From RPQJ01 sp963754535 (GTDB taxonomy: Bacteria; Pseudomonadota; Gammaproteobacteria; Steroidobacterales; Steroidobacteraceae): 64,000 bases of DNA. A program made the translations under genes and the position numbers. Below the pieces are notes generated by a model that saw nothing but the letters and a program-made list of their open reading frames with translations, made no database searches and had not been told where the DNA came from. Numbering within the stretch: position 1 is the stretch's first letter; the number at the start of each line of letters is the position of its first letter. The DNA is taken from positions 186,001 to 250,000 of the forward strand of contig CAVWGG010000004.1 of the NCBI GenBank assembly GCA_963754535.1, written 5' to 3'. This document shows, piece by piece, positions 9,077-18,113 of the stretch.

Positions 9077-11968
9077 ATGACGCGCACGCTCCCGGTGCCG
9101 GACGCGATCCGGGCCGGCATCGTCGACAAGCTCGAGCGACTCGCGGCCCGTCCACGGCTGCCGGACACACCGGCTGCCGCCTCGATCGAAGCGAGCCTCG
9201 AATTCGTCTGGGCCTGCAGCGCGTTTTCCGCAGATGCCTGCCTGCGCGACGAAGGGTTGCTCGAGTGGCTCGCAACGCAAGGCCGTCTGCTCGAGCACGC
9301 CGATGCAGCGTGGTATGCGCAGGCGGCGGACGATGTCGCGCAGCCGGGTCGGAACGACGATGCGACGTTCATGTCGGCGCTGCGCATTTTCCGGCGCCGG
9401 CAGCTCGTGCGCATCGCGTGGCGCGATCTTGCGGGGTATGCGCCGATCGAGCAGATCCTGGCCGAGCTCTCGTGGCTTGCCGATGCCTGCATCAACGTGG
9501 CGTGCCGCCAGGCGGCGGCGCTGCTCGGCGCGCGTCACGGCGTGCCCCAGGACGCGCATGGCGTCGACTTGCCGCTGCTCGTGCTGGGCATGGGCAAGCT
9601 CGGCGGTGGCGAGCTGAACTTCTCGTCCGACATCGATCTCGTATTCCTCTATGCCGGACACGGCGATACGGCAGGCGCGCGACCGCTGGCCCACGAAGAG
9701 TATTTCGTGCGTGCGGGAAAGCGCGTGGCGCAACTGCTGGGGACGCCGACGGATGACGGCTTCGTCTATCGCGTCGACCTGCGGCTGCGCCCGTTCGGCG
9801 ACTCGGGTCCCGTGGCCGTGAGCTTCGACGCGATGGAGGAATACCTGCAGCAGCATGGGCGCGACTGGGAGCGCTATGCCTACGTGAAGGCGCGTCCCGT
9901 TTACGGGGCAGCATCGGGCTTCGCTGACCTCTACCGCGATGCGCTGCGTCCATTCGTCTATCGCCGTTACCTCGACTTCAGCGTGTTCGAGTCACTGCGC
10001 GCGATGAAGGAGCTGATTGCACGCGAGGTCGAACGCCGCGAACTGCAGCAGAACGTGAAGCTCGGCCCCGGCGGCATCCGCGAGATCGAGTTCATCGTCC
10101 AGGCCTTCCAGTTGCTGCGCGGCGGCAGCACGCCGCGGCTGCAGACGCGGAGCCTGCTCGAGGCGCTGCCGCAACTGGCCGGACAGAAACTGCTGCCGTC
10201 CACTACCGTGGACGAGCTGCTCGAGGCCTATCGCTTCCTGCGGCGGGTCGAGAACCGCCTGCAGGAGTGGAACGACGAGCAGACGCACGAGCTGCCCGTC
10301 GATGATCACGCCCGCGCGCGGCTAGCGCTCGCCATGGGGCTGCCCGGCTGGCCCGAACTCGCGCGTCAGCTCGAGCACCATCGCGGTCGCGTCAGCGCGC
10401 ATTTCCAGCGCGCGGTGTTTGCGCCCGGCGCCACGACTGCCGACGACGAGGCGAGCGCGGACCTCGAGCACATCCTCGATCCCGAGCTCGACGATCCACG
10501 CAGGCGTGAACGACTCGCGGTGCTGCAGGCTCCGGACCTGGTCGAGCCGTTCCTGCGACAGCTCGACCAGTTGCGCGAGGGCGCCTATTACCGGCGTCTC
10601 GACGAGACCGGTCGTCGTCGATTGCAGGTCCTGCTGCCGCGCCTGCTGCGGGCCGTGGCGCGCGTTCCGAATGCTGAAGCTGCGCTGTCGCGCGTGCTGA
10701 ACGTGATCGAGCGCATCGGCGGTCGCACGGTGTACCTGGCGTTGCTCAACGAAAACGCCGTGGCGCGCGAGCGGCTGTTCGAGCTCTGCGCGCATTCGCA
10801 GTTCCTGTCCGACCAGATTGCCGCGTTCCCGTTGCTGCTCGACGAACTGCTCGACGAGCGGTTGTTCGACGCGACGCCGACGCGAGCCGAGCTGGCCGTC
10901 GAGCTGCGCAACCGCATGGCGAACTGCGCGGCCGACGATACCGAGGAACAGGTCGAGGCCCTGCGGCAGTTCCAGCGGGCGGCGATGTTCCGCATCGCCG
11001 TCCCGGACCTCACTGGCCGTCTGCCACTCATGAAGGTGAGCGATCGCCTGACGGACCTGGCGGAACTGCTCGTGCAGGAAACGCTCGACCTCGCGTGGCA
11101 GCAGATCGTCGCGCGGCACGGCGAGCCGTTGTGCGGACCGACGGAGGGTGCATTGCGCGCGGCCGGCGTGGTCGTCGTCGCGTATGGCAAGTTCGGCGGC
11201 ATCGAACTCGGTTATGGGTCGGACCTTGACCTGGTCTTCCTGCACGATTCGAGCGGCGAAGTTCAGCGTACCGCCGGCCCGCACGTCGTCGACAACGGCG
11301 TGTTCTTCCTGCGCCTCGTGCAGCGGCTCGTGCACCTGCTCACGGTGCATTCGGCCGCCGGCCGCCTGTACGAGGTGGACACCCGCCTGCGCCCGAGCGG
11401 CAAGGGCGGCCTGCTGGTGCAGAGCATCGAAGGCTTCGCCGACTATCAGCGCACGGACGCGTGGACCTGGGAGCACCAGGCGCTGCTGCGTTCGCGCGCG
11501 GTTGCAGGTGGCGCCGCGCTCAGGAATCGCTACGAGGCGCTGCGGGTCGAATTGCTGCGTACGGCGGTGCGTCGTCCGACGCTGCGCGACGACGTGCGTT
11601 CGATGCGCGAACGCATGCGTTCGGAGTTGTCGAAATCGAAGGCGGGCGAGTTCGATCTCAAGCAGGACGCGGGCGGCATCACCGACGTCGAGTTCCTGGC
11701 CCAGTACTGGACGCTGCTCTGGTCGGCCCGCCATGCGGAGCTGGTGACGTTCTCAGACAACATCCGCCAGCTCGAGAGCCTGGCCTCGATCTGCCTGGTG
11801 CCGCAGGACACCGTCGACGTATTGACCGCCGCCTACCGGGCCTACCGGCAACGGATGCACCATCTGTCGCTGGAAGGCGGTGAAAACGTCGTGCCTGCAG
11901 TCGAGTTCGAATCGACCCGTGCCGCGGTCACGGCGATCTGGCGGGAAACGATGGAGCCGGGCCTATAA
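9077..11968 (+). CDS. glnE: Glutamine synthetase adenylyltransferase/adenylyl-removing enzyme
   Basis: GlnE adenylylates and deadenylylates glutamine synthetase in response to PII and glutamine, and so sets nitrogen assimilation. The 963-residue length is close to that of E. coli GlnE. Two nucleotidyltransferase domains are visible: GMGKLGGGELNFSSDIDLVF (about residue 171, the adenylyl-removing half) and YGKFGGIELGYGSDLDLVF (about residue 702, the adenylyl-transferase half). Both keep the paired aspartates. The ATG at 9077 gives an N-terminus of normal length; the open frame extends upstream through apt in another frame. Confidence 0.96.
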   Translation: MTRTLPVPDAIRAGIVDKLERLAARPRLPDTPAAASIEASLEFVWACSAFSADACLRDEGLLEWLATQGRLLEHADAAWYAQAADDVAQPGRNDDATFMSALRIFRRRQLVRIAWRDLAGYAPIEQILAELSWLADACINVACRQAAALLGARHGVPQDAHGVDLPLLVLGMGKLGGGELNFSSDIDLVFLYAGHGDTAGARPLAHEEYFVRAGKRVAQLLGTPTDDGFVYRVDLRLRPFGDSGPVAVSFDAMEEYLQQHGRDWERYAYVKARPVYGAASGFADLYRDALRPFVYRRYLDFSVFESLRAMKELIAREVERRELQQNVKLGPGGIREIEFIVQAFQLLRGGSTPRLQTRSLLEALPQLAGQKLLPSTTVDELLEAYRFLRRVENRLQEWNDEQTHELPVDDHARARLALAMGLPGWPELARQLEHHRGRVSAHFQRAVFAPGATTADDEASADLEHILDPELDDPRRRERLAVLQAPDLVEPFLRQLDQLREGAYYRRLDETGRRRLQVLLPRLLRAVARVPNAEAALSRVLNVIERIGGRTVYLALLNENAVARERLFELCAHSQFLSDQIAAFPLLLDELLDERLFDATPTRAELAVELRNRMANCAADDTEEQVEALRQFQRAAMFRIAVPDLTGRLPLMKVSDRLTDLAELLVQETLDLAWQQIVARHGEPLCGPTEGALRAAGVVVVAYGKFGGIELGYGSDLDLVFLHDSSGEVQRTAGPHVVDNGVFFLRLVQRLVHLLTVHSAAGRLYEVDTRLRPSGKGGLLVQSIEGFADYQRTDAWTWEHQALLRSRAVAGGAALRNRYEALRVELLRTAVRRPTLRDDVRSMRERMRSELSKSKAGEFDLKQDAGGITDVEFLAQYWTLLWSARHAELVTFSDNIRQLESLASICLVPQDTVDVLTAAYRAYRQRMHHLSLEGGENVVPAVEFESTRAAVTAIWRETMEPGL

Positions 11969-11998
11969 TCCCGCCACTCACTTCAGGGCATCCCTCCA

Positions 11999-12394
11999 AT
12001 GGCTGAACTCCTCGTTCCGATCTCGCCCGGTGAACTCATCGACAAGATCACGATCCTCGAGATCAAGTCGGCGCGCATGACCGATGCAGCGAAGCTGCAC
12101 AACGTGCGCACGGAACTGACAGCGCTCAACGACACCTGGCGCGCGTCTGCCTATTCAGCCGTGGACATCAGCGCCGAGTGGACTGGCCTGCGCGACGTGA
12201 ACGGCCAGTTGTGGGACATCGAGGACCGCATCCGCGACAAGGAACGGGAGAGCCTGTTCGACGCCGAGTTCATCGAGCTCGCGCGCGCGGTGTACGTGAC
12301 GAACGACGAGCGTGCGGCGATCAAGCGCCGCATCAACAGCAGGCTCGGGTCGGCGCTGGTGGAAGAGAAGAGCTACAAGGATTATCGGAAGTAG
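11999..12394 (+). CDS. DUF6165 family protein
   Basis: A 131-residue soluble protein starting MAELLVPISPGELIDKITIL, the DUF6165 signature. The rest is helical and charged, with ALNDTW and IKRRIN. The molecular function is unknown, but from known genomes the family tends to lie beside LPS core genes, as it does here. Its last codons, encoding Arg-Lys-stop, lie inside the left arm of the inverted repeat at 12387-12424. Confidence 0.8.
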   Translation: MAELLVPISPGELIDKITILEIKSARMTDAAKLHNVRTELTALNDTWRASAYSAVDISAEWTGLRDVNGQLWDIEDRIRDKERESLFDAEFIELARAVYVTNDERAAIKRRINSRLGSALVEEKSYKDYRK

Positions 12395-12424
12395 GGGAAG
12401 GGAAGGAAGGACAGGAAGGACAGG
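12387..12424 (+). repeat. Left arm of 38-bp inverted repeat
   Basis: A purine-rich sequence with two GGAAGGACA-type units. It is the reverse complement of 13120-13157 with one mismatch. The arm includes the last codon and stop of the DUF6165 gene. Together with the right arm it encloses about 700 bp that hold a decayed gene. Confidence 0.85.
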
Positions 12425-12462
12425 CCGCGACTGATTCCTCGAGCCTGCCACTTCGGTGTCGA

Positions 12463-13036
12463 CCGCTTGAGCCCGCAATCGCCAATCTCGAACGCATCGA
12501 GCCAGCCGTCGACTTGCGGGTGTCGATCGATCTCGAAGCGGGTTACGGCGCGTGACCGGAGGACGTCGACTACAGCGTGACCTGCGCAGTCGGCATCAAC
12601 CTGGAGGACGGGATAACAGAGGAGACCGGCATTTACGGGATTGAGGACCAGGTCGCCCGCATTCGCGCCGCACGTGCCGCGGCCGACCACCTGGCCGTGC
12701 CGACCTTCGTCAACGCCGGCACTGTTTTTTTCTGCAGGCCACAGTCCCGAGGCACACGACGCGGGTCTCGTGCTCGCGGCAATACAGCGGGCCACGGCCT
12801 ACGCGCAGGCGGGCGTCAGCAGATTTTTCGTGCCGGGAATCTTCAAGCCGGAACAGATTCGTGATGTGCGCGCCGCTGCGACATTGCCGGTCAACGTCAT
12901 GATGATGGCGTCGTGGCGGTCGCATGCCGAACTCGCGCAACTCGGCATCGCCAGGATCAGCTATGGTCCCGGCCCGTATCGGGAGGCGATGAAATTCATC
13001 GAGCAGGCGGCCCGCAAGGCAATCCAAGGCACGTGA
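12463..13036 (+). pseudogene. Remnant of PEP-mutase/isocitrate-lyase family protein
   Basis: Three pieces in different frames add up to the middle and C-terminal part of a PEP phosphonomutase/isocitrate lyase superfamily protein: VDLRVSIDLEAGYGA (to about 12555), then VGINLEDGITEETGIYGIED with IRAARAAADHLAVPTFVNA (12589-12720), then AYAQAGVSRFFVPGI with NVMMMASW and ARISYGPGPYREAM (12800-13000). The N-terminal third with the usual start of the barrel is absent, and a stop and frame changes separate the pieces. The remnant lies between the two arms of the inverted repeat. It is probably non-functional. Confidence 0.8.
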
Positions 13037-13105
13037 CCGAGCCCGGGCGGGGCAACGGTATCGGCGGTTTTCCAGCACGACTTGGCGCAAGCGCCAACTC
13101 TTGAG

Positions 13106-13157
13106 TCCTTCCTGTCCTTCCTGTCCTTCCTGTCCTTCCTCCCCTTCCCCTACTTCC
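13106..13157 (+). repeat. Right arm of inverted repeat with tandem TCCTTCCTG units
   Basis: Four tandem units of TCCTTCCTG are followed by a C/T-rich stretch. The segment 13120-13157 is the reverse complement of the left arm at 12387-12424 with one mismatch; the remaining bases are extra repeat units. The last codon and stop of the minus-strand zinc-finger gene fall inside this arm. Confidence 0.85.
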
Positions 13158-13350
13158 TCAGCGTGTACTCCGCGCTGCAATAAGGGCACTTCGCCGCGCC
13201 GGTTTTCTCGACGGCCAGGAACACGCGGGGATGCGAATTCCACAGGTGCATGCCCGGCATCGGGCAGGCGAGGGGGAGATCGGCCACGGTCACCTCGTAC
13301 TGGTGCTGCGCATTCGGCTGGATGAGCTTGTCGCTGCGTTCGGCCGTCAC
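13150..13350 (-). CDS. Zinc-finger (zf-CHCC) domain protein
   Basis: A 66-residue protein with the zf-CHCC pattern: LACPMPGMHLWNSHPRVFL then GAAKCPYCSAEYTL. One Cys, one His and the CPYC pair form a zinc site like that of the mitochondrial complex I subunit NDUFS6. The bacterial role is not established. It lies downstream of the heptosyltransferase on the same strand, in the LPS neighbourhood typical of this lineage. Confidence 0.85.
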   Translation of the reverse strand: MTAERSDKLIQPNAQHQYEVTVADLPLACPMPGMHLWNSHPRVFLAVEKTGAAKCPYCSAEYTLRK

Positions 13351-13441
13351 GGTGATGCTGCCTTTGCGTCGAAGTGGGAACCGGTCGCCCCGGTCCGGGC
13401 GCGCATTATCGCGCAGCTGCCCTCACCCGCGCTACGCGCGA

Positions 13442-13463
13442 CCTCCCGCTGCAGCGGGAGAGG
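13442..13463. repeat. REP-like palindrome
   Basis: CTCCCGCTGCAGCGGGAG is a perfect 18-base palindrome, preceded by CCCTCACCCGCGCTACGCGCGAC. It lies between the heptosyltransferase and zinc-finger genes and resembles the stem after groEL at 3487-3510. It is likely a copy of an extragenic palindromic element. Confidence 0.55.
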
Positions 13464-13465
13464 TG

Positions 13466-14548
13466 TCAGTGGCCGGTGGGGGTGCGTGGCGCGCCCGCCA
13501 GCATCAGTTCGTCGAGTTTCTCGACCGCGTCGTCGACCTCGATCAGGTCCATCACGCCCGGCGATTCGATTTTCTCGGTCCACGGCAGGCCCTGTGCCGA
13601 CCGATTGAGGAAGCGGGTCGCGGCGCGGTCGTAGCGATCCACGCACCAGCGGCGGCTGTAGTACGGGCCGCTGCGCTCCGGATTGGTGGCGGCATAGAGC
13701 CCGATGACCGGTGTGCCCACTGTCGTGGCCATGTGCGCCGGTCCCGAATCGGGTGACACCAGCACCGTCGCCCGCTGCAGCGTCGCCAGGAACTCGAGCA
13801 GCGTGTCGCGCCCGATCAGGTTGCGGCACGGCTGCCGCATTTCCTGCTCGATGCGCGCGCCGTATTCGAGCTCGAGCGGACTGCGTCCGCCGCACAGCAG
13901 TACTTCCATGCCGTGACGCTCGACCGCGTGATCGGCGAGCGCGGCGTAGCGAATGGAGCTCCAGTTGCGCAATTCGTGGCTCGAGCAGGGACTGAGCATG
14001 AGCGTGGGCCGGGTCGGATCAGGGATCGCCTCGTTCGCATAGGCCAGGGCAGGCTCCGGCAGCGGAATGTCCCAGCGCATCGAGCGCGTGGCGACCCCCA
14101 GCCGCTCGGCGAAGCCGAACAGGCTGTCGAGCACGTGCTCGCGCGACCGCGCCTCGATCTTGGCGTTGGTGAAGAGCCACTGGCCTTCACGTGCCCGGGC
14201 GCGGTCGAATCCCAGCCGGTGCCGGGCAGGCACCATCATCGAAGCGATGCTCGCGCGCAGGGCCAGCTGCATGTGCAGCAGTGCGTCGAAGCGCCGGCCG
14301 CGCATCTGCGCGCGCAGGTCGCGATACCCCTGGGTGCCGGCATTCTTGTCGAACACGATGAATTCGATGCCGGGGAGGTGGCCGAGCAGCTTGTGCTCGA
14401 GCTTGCCCAGGATCCACGTGACCTGCGTCGACGGCCACGCTTCCTGCAGCGTGCGGACGACTGGCAGCGCGTGACACACGTCTCCCAGCGCCGACAGGCG
14501 CAGGATGCAGATCGACGACGGCGGCGTGGTGAACAGGGGCGGCTTCAT
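13466..14548 (-). CDS. LPS heptosyltransferase-like glycosyltransferase (GT9)
   Basis: A 360-residue GT9 enzyme, likely adding a heptose to the LPS inner core from ADP-heptose on the cytoplasmic face. The N-terminus SICILRLSALGDVCHALPVV is the GT9 start motif, and the C-terminal half carries VLVSPDSGPAHMATTVGTPV with GLYAATNPERSGPY, the nucleotide-sugar-binding region. The start at 14548 is preferred; an in-frame ATG at 14599 would add 17 residues and crowd the divergent kdkA start. It could be WaaC- or WaaF-like; the sequence alone does not decide. Confidence 0.88.
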   Translation of the reverse strand: MKPPLFTTPPSSICILRLSALGDVCHALPVVRTLQEAWPSTQVTWILGKLEHKLLGHLPGIEFIVFDKNAGTQGYRDLRAQMRGRRFDALLHMQLALRASIASMMVPARHRLGFDRARAREGQWLFTNAKIEARSREHVLDSLFGFAERLGVATRSMRWDIPLPEPALAYANEAIPDPTRPTLMLSPCSSHELRNWSSIRYAALADHAVERHGMEVLLCGGRSPLELEYGARIEQEMRQPCRNLIGRDTLLEFLATLQRATVLVSPDSGPAHMATTVGTPVIGLYAATNPERSGPYYSRRWCVDRYDRAATRFLNRSAQGLPWTEKIESPGVMDLIEVDDAVEKLDELMLAGAPRTPTGH

Positions 14549-14601
14549 CGGCGGTTCGAAACGGTAGGCAGCGGCGTCGGGATCGTGAACAATCCGCACC
14601 G

Positions 14602-15339
14602 ATGAACGAAGCAGCCGCCGCCGGGGAGGAGGCGCTCGCGCGCGGGGCGGGCGGCGCGATGCTATACGATGCCTCCTGTCTCCACCATCCAGACACGTCC
14701 GTGTTCGATCCGTCGCGCTGGCAGGCGCAGGGCGCGCTCGAGACGACGCGCGGCGGGCGCGGCACGGTTGCCTTCGTGCGCGCGAGCCAGGACCAGCGCT
14801 GGGTGCTGCGCCACTATCGCCGCGGCGGACTCATTGCCCATCTCTCGGACGACCTCTACGTGTGGACCGGTGCCGACCGCACGCGCGCGTTCAAGGAGTG
14901 GCGCCTGCTGCGTCAACTGCGTGCCTGGGGGCTGCCCGTGCCCATGCCCGTGGCGGCGAGGTACCAGCGCGCAGGGCTCTGCTACCGTGCCGATCTGCTC
15001 ACCGCCGAACTGCCCGTGCGCCGCACGTTGACCCAGGCATTGCAGCAGGCGCCGCTGCCGGTCGGGGCATGGCACGCGATAGGCCGGTGCGTCGCTTCGC
15101 TCCACGCGCGCGGCGTGCAGCACGCCGATCTGAACGCGCACAACCTGCTCGTCGGCCCGACCAATGACATCTACGTGCTCGATTTCGATCGCGGCCGCAT
15201 CCGTCCACGCGGAGCCTGGGAACGGGCGGTGCTCGTGCGCCTGCGGCGTTCGCTGCAGAAGGTGACCGCGGCCCTGCCGGCCGATCGCTTTGACGACGCG
15301 CACTGGCGCGCGCTGCTGTCCGGCGCCGGGACAGGCTGA
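14602..15339 (+). CDS. kdkA: 3-deoxy-D-manno-octulosonic acid kinase
   Basis: KdkA phosphorylates Kdo in the LPS inner core of bacteria that carry a single phosphorylated Kdo. The 245-residue protein has the kinase-like catalytic motif VQHADLNAHNLLV (about residues 172-184) and the metal-binding LDFDRGRI (about 193-200), which replaces the DFG of protein kinases. KEWRLLRQLRAWGLPVP is the family N-lobe helix. It is followed after 8 bases by waaA, which fits the pathway, since WaaA makes the substrate. Confidence 0.92.
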   Translation: MNEAAAAGEEALARGAGGAMLYDASCLHHPDTSVFDPSRWQAQGALETTRGGRGTVAFVRASQDQRWVLRHYRRGGLIAHLSDDLYVWTGADRTRAFKEWRLLRQLRAWGLPVPMPVAARYQRAGLCYRADLLTAELPVRRTLTQALQQAPLPVGAWHAIGRCVASLHARGVQHADLNAHNLLVGPTNDIYVLDFDRGRIRPRGAWERAVLVRLRRSLQKVTAALPADRFDDAHWRALLSGAGTG

Positions 15340-15347
15340 CGGCATCC

Positions 15348-16619
15348 ATGCGCCTGTTCTACGTCTTGCTGATCTACCTCGTCGCGCCCCTCGTGATCGC
15401 GCACGAAGCGTGGAAGTCCCTGTTCAATCCGCAGTACCGCGGTCGTCTCGGGCAAAGGCTCGGCTTCGTGCAGCGCTCGACGCGGCCGGGATCGGTGTGG
15501 ATTCACGCCGTGTCGGTGGGCGAAGTGCAGGCCGCGGCGGGGCTCGTCACGGAGTTGCGGCGCCGTCATCCGGCGTTGCCGATCGTGATCACTACGGTCA
15601 CGCCGACGGGCGCACAGCGGGCCAAGTCGCTGTTCAAGGACGGCTTGCAGATCAGCTACCTGCCATACGACCTGCCGGGATCCGTCAGCCGCTTCCTGGA
15701 CCGGATCGCGCCGCAGGCGGTGATCATCCTGGAGACGGAGATCTGGCCCACGCTGTACCACGAACTCGGCCAGCGGCGAATTCCGCTGCTGCTCGGCAGC
15801 GCGCGCGTCTCGACCCGGTCCGTCGATCGCTACCGGCGCATGGCATCGCTGTTCCGCGACACGCTGTCGCACGGCATCCTGATCGGCGCACAGACCCCTG
15901 CTGACGCCGAGCGATTTCGCGCGATCGGCGCAGCGCCGGGCCGCGTGCAGGTGACGGGCAACATCAAGTACGACCTGGCGATTCCAGCCGCGACGGTCGA
16001 CGCTGGCCACGCGCTGCGACAGCAATGGGGTGCAGGGAGGCCCGTGTGGATCGCCGGCAGCACGCACGAAGGCGAGGAAGAGGCCTCGCTGGCAGCGCAC
16101 GCAGCCGTGCGTGCACGCCATCCCGATGCGCTGCTGCTGCTGGTGCCGCGTCACCCGCAGCGCTTCGATTCGGTGAGTGCGCTGCTCCGCAAGCGCCGGG
16201 TGCCGCATGCGCAGCGCAGTTCGGGCAAGCTGCCCGCACCGGGCGACGCGGTGTTCCTGGTCGATACGCTCGGCGAGTTGCAGATGTTCTACGCGGCCGC
16301 GGACATCGCGTTCGTCGCGGGCAGCCTGGTTCCGATCGGAGGGCACAGCCTGCTCGAGCCTGCCGTGCTCGGACTGCCGATGCTCTCGGGTCCGCACACG
16401 CACAATTCGCAGGACATCGCCGACATGTTCGAACAGGCCGGCGCACTGCGCATCGTGCGCAGCCAGGAAGAGCTGGGCTATCGCCTGATCGAGTGGTTCG
16501 GCGACCCGGAAAGGGCGCGCGCAACGGGCGCCCTCGGTCGCGAGGCAGTGGCGGCCAACCGTGGAGCGGTCGACCGCCTGGTCGCCATGATCGAGCCGCT
16601 GCTTAAGATTTCGGCCTGA
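15348..16619 (+). CDS. waaA: 3-deoxy-D-manno-octulosonic acid transferase
   Basis: WaaA transfers Kdo from CMP-Kdo to lipid IVA. The 423-residue GT30 protein has an N-terminal membrane anchor (MRLFYVLLIYLVAPLVIA), the catalytic-region motif IHAVSVGEVQAA (about residues 48-59), LETEIWPTLYHEL, and the CMP-binding end GGHSLLEPAVLGLPML with GPHTHNSQDIADMF. It forms an operon with kdkA. Its 3' end overlaps the convergent tolC gene by 17 bases. Confidence 0.96.
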   Translation: MRLFYVLLIYLVAPLVIAHEAWKSLFNPQYRGRLGQRLGFVQRSTRPGSVWIHAVSVGEVQAAAGLVTELRRRHPALPIVITTVTPTGAQRAKSLFKDGLQISYLPYDLPGSVSRFLDRIAPQAVIILETEIWPTLYHELGQRRIPLLLGSARVSTRSVDRYRRMASLFRDTLSHGILIGAQTPADAERFRAIGAAPGRVQVTGNIKYDLAIPAATVDAGHALRQQWGAGRPVWIAGSTHEGEEEASLAAHAAVRARHPDALLLLVPRHPQRFDSVSALLRKRRVPHAQRSSGKLPAPGDAVFLVDTLGELQMFYAAADIAFVAGSLVPIGGHSLLEPAVLGLPMLSGPHTHNSQDIADMFEQAGALRIVRSQEELGYRLIEWFGDPERARATGALGREAVAANRGAVDRLVAMIEPLLKISA

Positions 16620-18060
16620 CGACCGGCAGCGCAGTCGGCTGCGTCAGGAAGCCGTTGATCGCGTCGAGGTCGTCCTGCTTCAGGCCACCAGTGGCCGATT
16701 CGAGGCGCACGATGTTGATCAGGTAGTCGTAGCGGCTGCGAGCGTAGTCACGCTGCGCTTCGAACAGGCGACGACGCGCATCGAGCACGTCGACCGTCGT
16801 GCGCGTGCCGACCTCGAAGCCGGCTTCCGTCGCTTCGAGCGCGGTCTGGCTCGACTTCACGGCCTGCTGCAGCGCCTGCACGCGCGCCTTCTCGGCGAGC
16901 ACGCCCAGGTATGCATCGCGTGTCTCGCGCTCGGCCGAACGCATGGTGCCCTCGAGTTTCTCGCGGGCCGCACGGTGCAGGTGCACCTGCTCGCGCACGC
17001 GCGATTGCGTTCCGCCGCCGCTGAAGATCGGAATATTCAGGCGCAGGCCGATCACGTCGCTGGTCTGGCTCGAGTCGGCCGAGCCGCCCACACGGTCGCC
17101 CGCGCCGAGGCTGCCGGACGGGTCGAACGACTGGTTGGTCTGCGTCGCGTCGCGATTGCTCTCGTTGTACTGCGCGAAGAGATCGACCGTCGGCAGGTGG
17201 CCGCTCTGCGCGATCTTGGCGTTGGCACTTGCCACTTCCGAATTCAGGCGCGCGGCGACCACGCTGAGGTTGTTCGCGAGCGCGAGATCGACCCACGCCT
17301 GCTCATCCTGCGGGTCCGGCTTGTTGAGCGGCATCTGATCTGCCGGCTTCACCAGCGCCTGGTAATCCTTGTCGGTGAGTTCGCGCAGCACTTCCTGCGA
17401 GGTGGCGAGTGCGCGCTTGGCGGCAATGACGCCGGCCGTCGCGCTGTCGTGCGCGGCGCGTGACTCCTGCACGTCCGTGACTGCGATCAAGCCGACTTCG
17501 AAACGCTTCTCGGCCTGTTCGAGCTGCCGGCTGAATGCTTCGAGCGTGGCCTGCGCGGCCTCGAGCGTGTCCTCGGCGGCCAGCACGTCGAAATAAGCCT
17601 GCGCGACGCGCACGAGCAAGTCCTGTTGCGCAGCGCGATACGTCGCCTCGGCCACCGCCACCTCCGAATCGGCGCGCTTCAATTCCTGCCATTGGTCCCA
17701 CCGGAACACGGTCTGGGTCAGTTCGGCGCGGTAGTCCCAGTACTGGCTGACGTCGGTCGAACTCTTGTTACCGACCGTGACGATGTTGCCCGTGGTCTGG
17801 TTCACCTGCGGAAAGGTCGACTCGCCATCGGAATTGGCCGTGTAGACCTGGCCGCCGACGTTGATCTGCGGCAGCAGCAGGGCACGCGCCTGCGGCTTGA
17901 CCTCGAGCGCGGCCGCGCGCCGGGCCTCGGCTTCGCGGACCAGCGGGTCGCTGCGGACCGCGTCCAGGTAGACCTCGATCAGGTTCTCGGCGCGGACCGG
18001 GGCCGTGCCCAACAGGGCAGCAGCGACGCTGCAGGCGAGAAGGAAGGATTTCTTCGTCAT
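16603..18060 (-). CDS. tolC: TolC family outer-membrane channel protein
   Basis: TolC forms the trimeric outer-membrane and periplasmic duct for type I secretion and RND or ABC efflux. The 485-residue precursor starts MTKKSFLLACSVAAALLGTA, a signal peptide cut near VRAEN. The two outer-membrane-efflux repeats with long coiled-coil helices are evident (for example VAQAYFDVLAAEDTLEAAQA and RTTVDVLDARRRLFEAQRDY). The ATG at 18060 is chosen because the signal peptide begins there. No pump or membrane-fusion gene is nearby, so it probably serves several systems. A candidate operator lies at 18099-18113. Confidence 0.95.
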   Translation of the reverse strand: MTKKSFLLACSVAAALLGTAPVRAENLIEVYLDAVRSDPLVREAEARRAAALEVKPQARALLLPQINVGGQVYTANSDGESTFPQVNQTTGNIVTVGNKSSTDVSQYWDYRAELTQTVFRWDQWQELKRADSEVAVAEATYRAAQQDLLVRVAQAYFDVLAAEDTLEAAQATLEAFSRQLEQAEKRFEVGLIAVTDVQESRAAHDSATAGVIAAKRALATSQEVLRELTDKDYQALVKPADQMPLNKPDPQDEQAWVDLALANNLSVVAARLNSEVASANAKIAQSGHLPTVDLFAQYNESNRDATQTNQSFDPSGSLGAGDRVGGSADSSQTSDVIGLRLNIPIFSGGGTQSRVREQVHLHRAAREKLEGTMRSAERETRDAYLGVLAEKARVQALQQAVKSSQTALEATEAGFEVGTRTTVDVLDARRRLFEAQRDYARSRYDYLINIVRLESATGGLKQDDLDAINGFLTQPTALPVVRPKS

Positions 18061-18098
18061 GAGTACACCGTGGCGGCCGCAGCCGCGCAATTGGTCAA

Positions 18099-18113
18099 CT
18101 AGTGTTGTACTAG
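18099..18113 (-). promoter_or_regulatory. Candidate operator upstream of tolC
   Basis: CTAGT and ACTAG are inverted around a 5-base centre, 39 bases upstream of the tolC start. On the minus strand TATAGT, a good -10 box, lies just before it at about 18114-18119. A repressor bound here would overlap the transcription start. The regulator is unknown; TetR-type control of tolC-like genes is a reasonable guess only. Confidence 0.45.

Noticed and set aside
13106..13157. Tandem TCCTTCCTG units as a possible CRISPR array
   Set aside because: Units are 9 bases without spacers, and the block is an inverted-repeat arm.
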